Positions 9,461 to 17,649 of a stretch of 64,000 nucleotides of DNA are shown here, piece after piece. Source of the DNA: WTFY01 sp965205275 (GTDB taxonomy: Bacteria; Pseudomonadota; Gammaproteobacteria; UBA4575). The stretch's first letter is position 1. Every line of letters begins with the position of its first letter. Below the pieces are notes generated by a model, which searched no databases, had not been told where the DNA came from, and saw nothing but the letters and a program-made list of their open reading frames with translations. The stretch is from NCBI GenBank assembly GCA_965205275.1, contig OZ242168.1:124001-188000 (forward strand). Direction: 5' to 3'. Position numbers and translations under genes: made by a program.

Positions 9461-9521
9461 GATTATCCGGCATGAAATTCAGAAAGTGAGGCATTATACG
9501 TATTGGAGATAAAATAGGAAA

Positions 9522-9911
9522 ATGAATGCCCGGCAAAAGATCCGCGTAGACAAATGGCTATGGGCAGCCCGTTTTTTCAAAAGCCGTACGTTGGCCTCGG
9601 ATGCCGTAAACGGAGGCAAGATCCATGTCAATGGCCAACGGGCGAGGCCTTCACGACCCGTGCAAATCGGGGACAGGCTTGAAATTACACGGGGACAGCA
9701 TCGGGCCACCATCGTCATCCGTGCGCTGGATGAAAAAAGAGGTTCGGCAAAAGTGGCGCAGACGCTTTATGAGGAAACACAAGCAAGTACCGCGCAGCGG
9801 GAACTGGATATTCAGCAACGCAGATTGCTGAATGCAGGCATGCCACAATCAAAAGGCAGGCCTGACAAGCTCCAGCGTCGTCAACTTCGAAAAGCAAGCG
9901 GAAAATTGTAG
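9522..9911 (+). CDS. hslR: Hsp15, ribosome-associated S4-domain heat-shock protein
   Basis: The 129-residue protein begins with an S4 RNA-binding domain (IRVDKWLWAARFFKSRTLASDAVNGGKIHVNGQR) and has a basic tail. Hsp15 recycles 50S subunits carrying a stuck peptidyl-tRNA. E. coli Hsp15 has 133 residues. The gene is convergent with the broken gene that follows. Confidence 0.93.
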   Translation: MNARQKIRVDKWLWAARFFKSRTLASDAVNGGKIHVNGQRARPSRPVQIGDRLEITRGQHRATIVIRALDEKRGSAKVAQTLYEETQASTAQRELDIQQRRLLNAGMPQSKGRPDKLQRRQLRKASGKL

Positions 9912-10297
9912 CCGGCACATCCTCGGCGGCCTGCTGGCCTCTTCATCTCCTGCATCCTTGAGTGATCTGGCAAGGGCCAGATAGTCCTGCAGGGTTTTGA
10001 CTGTTTTTTCAACCCGGGCCAGTAACGACTGGCCGAGTTTTTCATCGTTCATTTCCTGATGTGCGAAATTCGACATGGCGAGCAGTTCACCCGGTTCGCT
10101 GGCTTCACTCGCAGCTTTTTCCAGACATTCACGGGCCTTGTCTTTATCGCCCAGATGTCGGGCTAGGCTTTTTGCAGAAGCTCTTTTGCATAATCTGCAT
10201 CGGTGGGTTCGTCCAGAGCCTCTCTGGCCAAGTGTATAAAGTCATTGAGTGACTTGCATTGTGCTTCTTTTGCTTCCAGGTCGGCTCGGATGGCCAT
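9912..10297 (-). pseudogene. Frameshifted helical-repeat gene
   Basis: On the minus strand an ATG at 10295-10297, preceded by AGGAGT, opens a frame reading MAIRADLEAKEAQCKSLNDF and ending ...ELLQKA at a TAG (10163-10165). The protein continues at once in another frame as SLARHLGDKDKARECLEKAASE, through MSNFAHQEMNDE and on to LARSLKDAGDEEA next to hslR. The two parts form one plausible repeat protein with TPR-like GDKDKARE units. A small deletion at about 10165 and loss of the C-terminus against hslR would explain it. It was probably a small cytoplasmic helical repeat protein. Confidence 0.65.
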
Positions 10298-10436
10298 CGC
10301 GACGTACTCCTATATTGTCCATATCTGTATCTCGACGGGCTTGAGTATAAATAAAGTTTGAGGCCCAGTGCATTACCGCATTGGCTATAGAATGCCCGTT
10401 TTCGGTTGTTTTTGAATGTAACATGGTTATGATCCA

Positions 10437-11774
10437 ATGGTATATTGGATAAAAGAGTCCTTTTCAAACAGCATTTCCTTTTTTATGAAGCTTTCCAAGA
10501 CTGACCAGCGCAAGTCGAATCTGGGTCCCGGGGCACAGGTAGATATTGACGTATCCCACATCAACCGGGATGCACTGCGTGTAATTTCCAGGCTGCACGC
10601 GGCAGGATTCCAGGCCTATCTTGTTGGTGGCGGGGTTCGTGATCTGCTGCTAGGGCTTTCTCCCAAGGACTTTGACATTGCAACCGATGCCCATCCTGAG
10701 GATGTCCGCAGCCTGTTTGAAAACAGTCGTGTGATTGGGCGGCGCTTTCGGATCGTACATGTATATTCTTCGCAAGGGTACGTAGAAGTCGCAACATTTC
10801 GTGCTGCGGGGCGTGCCCATGCGAATCAGCAGGGCCGCATTATTACGGACAACACCTATGGGAGTATAGAGGAGGATGTGTTTCGCAGGGATTTCACGGC
10901 CAATGCCCTGTACTACGACCCCGATGTGGGACAGCTGCTGGATATGGTCCATGGCAGGCCGGACCTCGATGCAAGGCTGTTACGTGTAATCGGTGACCCG
11001 AATTTACGGTTTCGTGAAGACCCGGTACGCATGCTGCGTGCAGTACGGCTGGCAGTCAAGCTGGCTTTCAGGGTTGACAGGCAGGCTAAGGAAGCAATTT
11101 ATCGTTTGGGTCATTTGCTGTCAGAAGTGCCTCCGGCGCGTCTGTTTGATGAAATGCTCAAATTGTTTCAAGCAGGTTTTGCAGTACAGACCTTCAGTGC
11201 GTTACGTGAGTACGGTCTGTTTCAATACCTGTTTCCGCTGACAGAAAAAGCACTCAAGGATACCTCCCTGCAGACGTTTTCCGATCTGGTGTACGGTGCC
11301 CTGCAAAACACAGATGAACGGATTCGTACCGGTAAACCCGTGACCCCTTCGTTTCTGTACGCAGTATTTTTGTGGGGTCCCATGCGGGTGCTGGCCCTGC
11401 AACTGGAGCTGGATGGCCTGTCTCCGAGGGTTGCCCACGAAGCTGCAGTCAAAGATACCCTGATCTCGCAATTACGGTACACCTCGATCCCGAGGCGGAT
11501 CAGTTATCCAATACGCGATATCTGGGACCTCCAGTACCGGTTCTATCGCAAGCGTGGCAAACAGGTGTTCCGCCTGTACCAGCATGCCCGGTTTCGTGCA
11601 GCGTATGATTTCTTGTGTTTGCGTGCAGGTGCGGGTGAACCGGTTGACAAATTATGTGAGTGGTGGACGATCTTTCAGAGTGCAGATGAGTCCGCACAAA
11701 GAAAAATGTTGCGTTCATCGGGGGACAAAACCGGCAAAACACTGTACCGGCCCGAAAACAAGACCTATCACTAG
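10437..11774 (+). CDS. pcnB: Poly(A) polymerase I
   Basis: The protein belongs to the class II nucleotidyltransferases: LVGGGVRDLLLG, then KDFDIATDA with the catalytic carboxylates, then RRDFTANALYYD and the RNA-binding region FREDPVRMLRAVRLAVKL. In this gene order (pcnB-folK) it is poly(A) polymerase, which tags RNA 3' ends for decay, rather than CCA-adding enzyme. I used the first ATG (445 residues); a second at 10485 is also possible, and neither has a good ribosome site. Confidence 0.92.
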   Translation: MVYWIKESFSNSISFFMKLSKTDQRKSNLGPGAQVDIDVSHINRDALRVISRLHAAGFQAYLVGGGVRDLLLGLSPKDFDIATDAHPEDVRSLFENSRVIGRRFRIVHVYSSQGYVEVATFRAAGRAHANQQGRIITDNTYGSIEEDVFRRDFTANALYYDPDVGQLLDMVHGRPDLDARLLRVIGDPNLRFREDPVRMLRAVRLAVKLAFRVDRQAKEAIYRLGHLLSEVPPARLFDEMLKLFQAGFAVQTFSALREYGLFQYLFPLTEKALKDTSLQTFSDLVYGALQNTDERIRTGKPVTPSFLYAVFLWGPMRVLALQLELDGLSPRVAHEAAVKDTLISQLRYTSIPRRISYPIRDIWDLQYRFYRKRGKQVFRLYQHARFRAAYDFLCLRAGAGEPVDKLCEWWTIFQSADESAQRKMLRSSGDKTGKTLYRPENKTYH

Positions 11775-11813
11775 GCATGTACTGTCTGGATTACTGAACA
11801 AGGGGCAGATATC

Positions 11814-12311
11814 ATGCAGGCATATATCGGTCTTGGCAGTAACCTGAAAGACCCTGAAAAGCAGATATGCCGCGCCTTGTTTACGCTTCGTGAAATACCT
11901 GACACTGAGTTGCTGCAAAGTTCAAGCCTGTATAAAAGCAGGCCGATGGGGCTCGCTGAGCAGCCTGACTTTATCAATGCGGTTGCCAAGGTCTCCACCG
12001 ACCTCTACCCTATGGAGTTATTAACCGCTCTGCAAACGATTGAACAGCAGCATCAACGTGTTCGGAATACGGGGCATTGGGGCCCGAGAACCCTGGATCT
12101 GGATATCTTGATTTACGGTAACCTGGAGGTGGATACAGAGGTACTTCAGATACCGCATCCCGGTATAAGCGAGCGGGAATTTGTATTAATTCCTTTACAA
12201 GAGATAGAGGAAAATCTCATTATTCCGGGTAAAGGCAGTTTGCGCAAATTGATTGAAAAGCTCCCTCAATACCGGCTAACGAAGATGGCAACTCCAGATG
12301 TCAGGCCCTAA
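11814..12311 (+). CDS. folK: 2-amino-4-hydroxy-6-hydroxymethyldihydropteridine pyrophosphokinase
   Basis: FolK phosphorylates the pterin precursor of folate. The 165 residues begin AYIGLGSNLKDP and contain WGPRTLDLDILIYG, which supplies the two Mg-binding aspartates. It overlaps the next gene by 14 bases, so translation of the two is likely coupled. The neighbourhood pcnB-folK-kinase-panB-panC is a known gammaproteobacterial cluster. Confidence 0.95.
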   Translation: MQAYIGLGSNLKDPEKQICRALFTLREIPDTELLQSSSLYKSRPMGLAEQPDFINAVAKVSTDLYPMELLTALQTIEQQHQRVRNTGHWGPRTLDLDILIYGNLEVDTEVLQIPHPGISEREFVLIPLQEIEENLIIPGKGSLRKLIEKLPQYRLTKMATPDVRP

Positions 12312-12948
12312 CCCTCAATACATCGTCGTAGAAGGTTCGATAGGTGTGGGCAAAACCAGCCTTGCGCAACGTCTGGGTGATGAGTTTGGTTCGTATCTGT
12401 TACTGGAGCATGTGGAAGAGAATCCTTTTCTTGAACAGTTTTACCAAAATCCCAGAGAGGCGGCACTGTCTACGCAATTGTATTTTTTACTGCGGCGTAC
12501 CAAACAGCTTCAGGAATTCAGGCAGGCTGATATATTTTCTCCGGTACGGGTGTCTGATTTTCTGATTGAAAAGGATCAGCTGTTTGCGCAAATTACCCTG
12601 AATGCCAGTGAATATGAGTTGTATGAGCAGGTATATTCCTATCTTACCATTGATGCACCCAAGCCTGATCTGGTCGTGTATTTACAGGCCCCTGTGGAAG
12701 TACTGCTGCAACGTATACGAAAACGCAAACGAAGCTACGAACGTCTGATCGAATCGGCCTATCTGGAACAGCTTAACGCAGCCTATGCGAAATTCTTTTA
12801 TCATTATAATGATGCGCCATGCCTGATTGTGAACGCGAGCGAAATTGATTTTATTAATAATGACAGGGATTATAAGCAGTTGTTACAAAAAATCCTGAGT
12901 ACCAAAGCCGGTAAACGCTATTTTAACCCCTTGCCATTTGCAAGCTGA
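12298..12948 (+). CDS. Deoxynucleoside kinase (dGuo/dAdo kinase family)
   Basis: The 216-residue protein has a P-loop, EGSIGVGKTS, near residue 13, and the LID-region arginines RKRKRSYER typical of the deoxynucleoside kinase family, which phosphorylates salvaged deoxynucleosides. Specificity cannot be assigned. It starts inside the end of folK and precedes panB by 24 bases. Confidence 0.88.
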   Translation: MSGPNPQYIVVEGSIGVGKTSLAQRLGDEFGSYLLLEHVEENPFLEQFYQNPREAALSTQLYFLLRRTKQLQEFRQADIFSPVRVSDFLIEKDQLFAQITLNASEYELYEQVYSYLTIDAPKPDLVVYLQAPVEVLLQRIRKRKRSYERLIESAYLEQLNAAYAKFFYHYNDAPCLIVNASEIDFINNDRDYKQLLQKILSTKAGKRYFNPLPFAS

Positions 12949-12972
12949 TTTTGTGGGGGTTCGGGAGTATCA

Positions 12973-13776
12973 ATGAGCATTCATCACCGCACAAAAAATA
13001 TCACCCTGAAACGACTGCAGGCGATGAAGTCGGAGGGTGAGAAAATTGCCTGTCTGACGGCCTACGATGCAAGCTTTGCTGCCTTGCTGGATCAGGCAGG
13101 AGTGGATGTTATTCTTGTAGGGGATTCACTTGGCATGGTCGTACAGGGCCATACCAGCACGGTATCTGTGACCATGGAAGACATGATCTATCATAGCCAG
13201 TGTGTGAGTTCGGCTGTCAGACATGGTTTTGTGATATCCGATATGCCCTTCATGTCGTACACCAACGTGGAGCAGGCCCTGAGTAATGCAACCGACCTGA
13301 TTCAGATGGGAGGTGCGCAAATGGTCAAGCTGGAAGCTTCGGCCCGTCAGGCGAGTATCGTGCAGGAACTCAGCGAATGCGGGGTCCCCGTATGCGCACA
13401 TCTGGGATTACGCCCCCAGTATATTCACAAGCTTGGCAGTTACTCGATGCAGGGCGGTGATGAGAAAAGTGCTGATGAATTATTTAGCAACGCAGACAGC
13501 CTGCAGACTGCAGGTGCCGATATGTTACTGCTGGAATGCATACCTGACGAGCTTGCCAGAAGTATTACACGTCATTGTTCCATACCTGTAATTGGAATTG
13601 GTGCCGGACCGGATTGTGATGGGCAGATCCTGGTGGTGCATGATGTCCTCGGCATTACCCAGGGAATTTCACCAAAATTTGCAAAGAATTTTCTTGCCGA
13701 CGCAAAAGACATTCCGGCCGCGATCGAAACATACGTAGACGCCGTGAAAAATTCCGGTTTTCCCACGAGATCCTGA
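12973..13776 (+). CDS. panB: 3-methyl-2-oxobutanoate hydroxymethyltransferase
   Basis: PanB makes ketopantoate from ketoisovalerate and methylene-tetrahydrofolate, the first step to pantothenate. Visible motifs are LTAYDASFA, ILVGDSLGMV with the metal ligand Asp, and IGIGAGPDCDGQILVVHDVLG. Length (267) fits E. coli PanB (264). An AGTATCA leader and ATG fix the start. It runs into panC with an 18-base gap. Confidence 0.97.
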   Translation: MSIHHRTKNITLKRLQAMKSEGEKIACLTAYDASFAALLDQAGVDVILVGDSLGMVVQGHTSTVSVTMEDMIYHSQCVSSAVRHGFVISDMPFMSYTNVEQALSNATDLIQMGGAQMVKLEASARQASIVQELSECGVPVCAHLGLRPQYIHKLGSYSMQGGDEKSADELFSNADSLQTAGADMLLLECIPDELARSITRHCSIPVIGIGAGPDCDGQILVVHDVLGITQGISPKFAKNFLADAKDIPAAIETYVDAVKNSGFPTRS

Positions 13777-13794
13777 TCGCTTCAGCGATATCTT

Positions 13795-14646
13795 ATGCAA
13801 ACAGTTACCACGGTTGCTGCGTTACGCCAGCAAATCTCGGTATGGAAGGGTCAGGGCGAGAGGACTGTACTGGTCCCCACCATGGGAAACCTGCATGCAG
13901 GGCATCTTGCCCTGGTCAGGCATGCTGGCATCTGTGGTAGCAAGGTGGTGTGCAGTATTTTTGTCAATACCCTGCAGTTTGATAGTGAAGAAGACCTGGC
14001 TGCGTATCCGAGAACGCCGAACGAAGATCTGGATGCCCTGCAACACGCCAATGTGGACCTAGTGTTTATGCCGGAACATGAGGAAGTGTATTCTGAACGG
14101 CAGCGCGTACAGAAAAGTATTCCTGAAAATCCACTGCGCCAGCAGTTGTGTGGAAAGTTTCGGCCGGGATTTTTTGATGGTATCGTTGAGGTGGTGACCC
14201 GGTTGTTTCACATGGCAGACCCTGATGTGGCGGTGTTTGGCGAGAAAGACTATCAGCAACTGGTCATCATCAGGCAACTGGTGAAAGACTTGGGTTTGGC
14301 GATACAGATTGAACAGGTTCCCACCCAGCGTGAAGAGGATGGCCTGGCATTGAGTTCGCGCAATGTGTATCTGAGCAATGCAGAACGCGCACTGGCGCCG
14401 CAACTGTATGCTGCACTGGTCAACGTAAAGCAGCAGATTGAAGAGGGTGTTCGCCCTTATACACTTTTGGAATCCCGGGCGGAAAAGCGCCTGAAGCAGG
14501 CTGGATTCCGTCCGGATTACGTGGCCATCCGGAATGCCAATACTCTTGAAGGGGTTCTGTATGAAACTGATTGTATAGCCATTCTGGCAGCCGCCTGGCT
14601 GGGCAAGGCACGCCTGGTTGACAATATACTGGTACGGATAGCCTAA
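13795..14646 (+). CDS. panC: Pantothenate synthetase
   Basis: PanC joins pantoate and beta-alanine with ATP. PTMGNLHAGHLALV is the HIGH-like nucleotide-binding motif, FGEKDYQQLVIIRQLV follows, and SSRNVYLS is the KMSKS-like motif. The 283 residues match E. coli PanC. The usual third partner panD is not in the window. A hairpin with a long T tract follows. Confidence 0.97.
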   Translation: MQTVTTVAALRQQISVWKGQGERTVLVPTMGNLHAGHLALVRHAGICGSKVVCSIFVNTLQFDSEEDLAAYPRTPNEDLDALQHANVDLVFMPEHEEVYSERQRVQKSIPENPLRQQLCGKFRPGFFDGIVEVVTRLFHMADPDVAVFGEKDYQQLVIIRQLVKDLGLAIQIEQVPTQREEDGLALSSRNVYLSNAERALAPQLYAALVNVKQQIEEGVRPYTLLESRAEKRLKQAGFRPDYVAIRNANTLEGVLYETDCIAILAAAWLGKARLVDNILVRIA

Positions 14647-14653
14647 ACAGGTA

Positions 14654-14685
14654 TACTCTGGGGAGTAGTTTTTTATTTTTTTGGT
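14654..14685 (+). terminator. Possible rho-independent terminator after panC
   Basis: TACTC (14654-14658) pairs with GAGTA (14663-14667) around a TGGG loop, followed by a T tract interrupted by one A (14669-14681). The stem is short at 5 bp. The same bases include TATACT (14652-14657), which could instead be a -10 box for the small gene that follows. Confidence 0.4.
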
Positions 14686-14697
14686 CAGGAGAAAAGT

Positions 14698-14826
14698 ATG
14701 TGGGTCGTAGTCGTAGCCTTGGTGGTAGCGGTATTTGTTATCGCGGTCGCAGCGCAACTGGATGTGTTTAATCTGAAAGTTACACAGTTAATCCAGTACA
14801 AGCGTATCACCAACGACAATTCCTAG
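14698..14826 (+). CDS. Small membrane protein, 42 residues
   Basis: The frame starts with an ATG seven bases after a good AGGAG site (14687-14691) and codes for MWVVVVALVVAVFVIAVAAQ, one membrane helix, followed by a polar tail with QYKRITNDNS. It lies between the panC terminator-like hairpin and another hairpin before pgi, as expected of an independently transcribed small gene. I do not recognise a family. The clean ribosome site, single helix and positive C-terminal tail support a real gene. Confidence 0.55.
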   Translation: MWVVVVALVVAVFVIAVAAQLDVFNLKVTQLIQYKRITNDNS

Positions 14827-14846
14827 CGGTCAGGCATCTCAGGGAC

Positions 14847-14872
14847 GGGGGCTGTCTGGCACCCTTGTTTTT
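14847..14872 (+). terminator. Possible terminator before pgi
   Basis: GGGGGC and GC-CCC arms (about 14847-14851 and 14859-14864) can pair with a one-base bulge, followed by TTGTTTTT. Placed just after the 42-residue gene and before pgi. Confidence 0.4.
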
Positions 14873-14898
14873 GTGCATGCAATCCTGTAGCACCGCCG

Positions 14899-16476
14899 GT
14901 GCGTAAGCCACTTTCACAGCTGGCTTCCTATCAGGCACTTTACGCACACGCGCAGGAAGTCAAAAAACATACCTTGCACGAATGGTTTGTGCAGGACCCG
15001 GACCGGTTCACGAAATTTTCACTGGAAAACGAGCATTTCCTGTTTGATTTTTCCAGAAACTGTATTTCTGAAAAAACAGTAGACAAGCTGCTTTCCCTGT
15101 TTGCCGAATGCGAAGTAGGGTTCTGGTGCGACAGGATGTTTGCCGGGGAGCGCATCAACCTGACCGAAAACCGGGCCGTGCAACACACCGCACTTCGTGA
15201 TCTGGGCGATACATCTTCTGATTTGGCCAAGGCCCGCAATCAGGTTTTGCGACGCATGGAGGGGTTCATCGAGCAGGTTCGGAAAGGAGGGTTTACGGAT
15301 GTGGTCAACCTTGGTACCGGAGGTTCGCATCTGGGTCCAATGCTGGTATGTGATGCATTCAGCGATGTTGCCGGCCAGGGCCCGAATATTCATTTCGTTG
15401 CCAATGCCGATGCTACGGAAATCAATCGTGTACTGAAAAATCTGGTGCCGGCGACTACACTTTTTATTGTTGCCTCAAAAAGCTTTGCTACGCCGGAAAC
15501 CCTGGCCAACGCAGAGACAGCAAAAAACTGGCTTTCAGAAGACACACAGGTAAAAAGGAGCATTGCCCGGCATTTTGCTGCGGTTTCCGCCAGGGTCGAA
15601 AAAGCAGTGTCATGGGGTATCCCGCAGCAGCAGGTTTTCCCTATATGGGATACAGTAGAGGGGCGCTTTTCTGTCTGGTCAGCAGCAGGATTGAGTATTG
15701 CGCTTTATCTAGGCATGCCTGCATTTAGAGAGTTGCTGCAGGGTGCGAACGTGATGGATAAACATTTTAAAACGGCCTCTCCGGGGGAAAATATCCCTGT
15801 ACTGCTTGCCTTGCTGGGTATCTGGAATCAGCATTTTCTGGGTGCATCCGTACAGGTTGTGCTGCCCTATGATACGCGTTTGCGTTATCTGCCTGCTTAT
15901 TTGCAGCAACTGGAAATGGAAAGTAATGGCAAGTGCGTGGACCGGGCCGGAAGAGTATTGGATGTACCGGGTTCTGCAATCGTATTTGGAGAGGTGGGCA
16001 CGAATGCCCAGCATGGGTTTTTCCAGTTTCTGCATCAGGGTGCCTATGCCGTGAGTTGCGATTTTATCGGAGTGGTGAGGCCTGACCATGCAAATCGGTC
16101 ACAGCATGACATGCTGGTATCCAACATGATTGCCCAGACCCAGGCCTTGATGCTAGGCCAGGCGCCCGAAGAAATACAGGCTGAGGACAATGTACAGCAG
16201 GCCATGCATACAGTATTTCCGGGCAATCGCACCAGCAACACGATCTTATTCAGGGAACTTACGCCACGCACCCTGGGTCTGTTGCTGGCGCTGTACGAAC
16301 ACAAGGTATTGGTACAGGGTATTGTTCTGAATATAAATTCTTTTGATCAACCAGGTGTGGAGTTAGGGAAAAAACTGGCACACCGCCTGCTTGGGAGGAT
16401 ACAGGATGGTGGGTCTGTTTCGGGCCAGGATTCTGCGACCCGCGCACTGCTTGATTATTACAGGAAACACTCCTGA
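14899..16476 (+). CDS. pgi: Glucose-6-phosphate isomerase
   Basis: The enzyme interconverts glucose 6-phosphate and fructose 6-phosphate. The 525 residues contain VNLGTGGSHLGPMLV, the SIS-domain phosphate-binding loop, VASKSFATPET, WDTVEGRFSVWSA and the signature QQLEMESNGKCVDRAG. A GTG at 14899 is used; no ATG precedes the conserved N-terminus. Length is close to E. coli Pgi (549). Confidence 0.97.
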   Translation: MRKPLSQLASYQALYAHAQEVKKHTLHEWFVQDPDRFTKFSLENEHFLFDFSRNCISEKTVDKLLSLFAECEVGFWCDRMFAGERINLTENRAVQHTALRDLGDTSSDLAKARNQVLRRMEGFIEQVRKGGFTDVVNLGTGGSHLGPMLVCDAFSDVAGQGPNIHFVANADATEINRVLKNLVPATTLFIVASKSFATPETLANAETAKNWLSEDTQVKRSIARHFAAVSARVEKAVSWGIPQQQVFPIWDTVEGRFSVWSAAGLSIALYLGMPAFRELLQGANVMDKHFKTASPGENIPVLLALLGIWNQHFLGASVQVVLPYDTRLRYLPAYLQQLEMESNGKCVDRAGRVLDVPGSAIVFGEVGTNAQHGFFQFLHQGAYAVSCDFIGVVRPDHANRSQHDMLVSNMIAQTQALMLGQAPEEIQAEDNVQQAMHTVFPGNRTSNTILFRELTPRTLGLLLALYEHKVLVQGIVLNINSFDQPGVELGKKLAHRLLGRIQDGGSVSGQDSATRALLDYYRKHS

Positions 16477-16517
16477 TTTTCCGGTACTGCAATGCCGCGG
16501 TTTATACCTGTCACATT

Positions 16518-17591
16518 TCAGGCCCCGCAGAACACCCCGTGTTGCTGCAATGCCCACGCAACGTGTTCGCGCACCAGTGCGCTCGGATGATGCTGTTTGT
16601 CTTTCAGTGCCTGGATGACATCCGACGTGGACGTTGCATTGCCGAGTGCCACTGCAATGTTCCTGAGCCAGCACTCGTACCCAATACGGCGGATTGCGGA
16701 GCCTTCAGTATTGGCCAGGAAGTCATCCTGACTCCATCTGAATAATTCAATGAGTTCCGGTGCATCCAGATGATGACGCACTGCAAAATCTGCAAGCGTG
16801 CTTTTCTTTCCAAACCGGTTCCATGGACAATACAGCTGACAGTCATCGCATCCAAAGATACGATTGCCTATCGCTTTTCGGAATTCAACAGGAATCGCCT
16901 GTTTCAGTTCTATCGTGTGATAGGAGATGCAGCGTCTTGCATCCAGCTGATACGGGCCTGTAATTGCCTGGGTAGGGCAAATTTCCATACAGGTGCTGCA
17001 GGTACCGCAGTGATTTTCGGAAGGAGGGTCGACGGGCAACGGCAGGTCCGTGTACAACTCGCCTAGAAAAAACCAGGAGCCGGATGTACGGTTGATCAGG
17101 TTGGTATGTTTGCCGATCCAGCCCAGTCCTGCTTTTTCTGCAAGCGCCTTTTCCAGCACCGGCGCACTGTCTGTGAACGCGCGATACCCGAAGGGCCCTG
17201 CTTTTGCAGTAATGCGTTCTGCCAGTTTCTGTAACCGTTTGCGAATCATCCTGTGATAATTCCGACCCAGTGCATACCGGGAGATGTACGCCTGATCCCG
17301 GTTGCCGAGCACCTCCTTTTCATCCCGGGCATCGGGTGCCTGATAGTTCATGCGTGTGGAAATGATGCGAATGGTGCCAGGGATCAGTTTTTCAGGCCGG
17401 GAACGTTTACTGCCGTGCTGGCTCATGTAGTGCATTTCTCCGTGGTACCCGGCCGCCAGCCAGTTTATTAAACGGGCTTCATGCTCATCCAGCCGGGTGT
17501 CGGTGATACCGACTTCATCGAATCCGAGCTCTTTCCCCCAAGCCTTGATGTGCCGGGCCAGGCTGGCAAAATCTGAAAAGGAGGTGTTCAT
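16518..17591 (-). CDS. queG: Epoxyqueuosine reductase
   Basis: QueG performs the last step of queuosine synthesis on tRNA using cobalamin and two [4Fe-4S] clusters. Both cluster motifs are present: CGTCSTCMEICP and CDDCQLYCPWNRF. A C-terminal HEAT-like segment ends at the window's pgi side. The 357 residues fit the family. It is divergent from nnrED. The queuosine genes queA and tgt lie 39 kb further on in this window. Confidence 0.96.
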   Translation of the reverse strand: MNTSFSDFASLARHIKAWGKELGFDEVGITDTRLDEHEARLINWLAAGYHGEMHYMSQHGSKRSRPEKLIPGTIRIISTRMNYQAPDARDEKEVLGNRDQAYISRYALGRNYHRMIRKRLQKLAERITAKAGPFGYRAFTDSAPVLEKALAEKAGLGWIGKHTNLINRTSGSWFFLGELYTDLPLPVDPPSENHCGTCSTCMEICPTQAITGPYQLDARRCISYHTIELKQAIPVEFRKAIGNRIFGCDDCQLYCPWNRFGKKSTLADFAVRHHLDAPELIELFRWSQDDFLANTEGSAIRRIGYECWLRNIAVALGNATSTSDVIQALKDKQHHPSALVREHVAWALQQHGVFCGA

Positions 17592-17649
17592 TGAGTATGT
17601 ACTTTAATCTGCCATAATCGTACAGGTTTTAATTACGTATAATCTGCTG

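Noticed and set aside
14059..14757. 232-codon minus frame over panC
   Set aside because: Antisense to a well-conserved gene, and its composition is non-coding.
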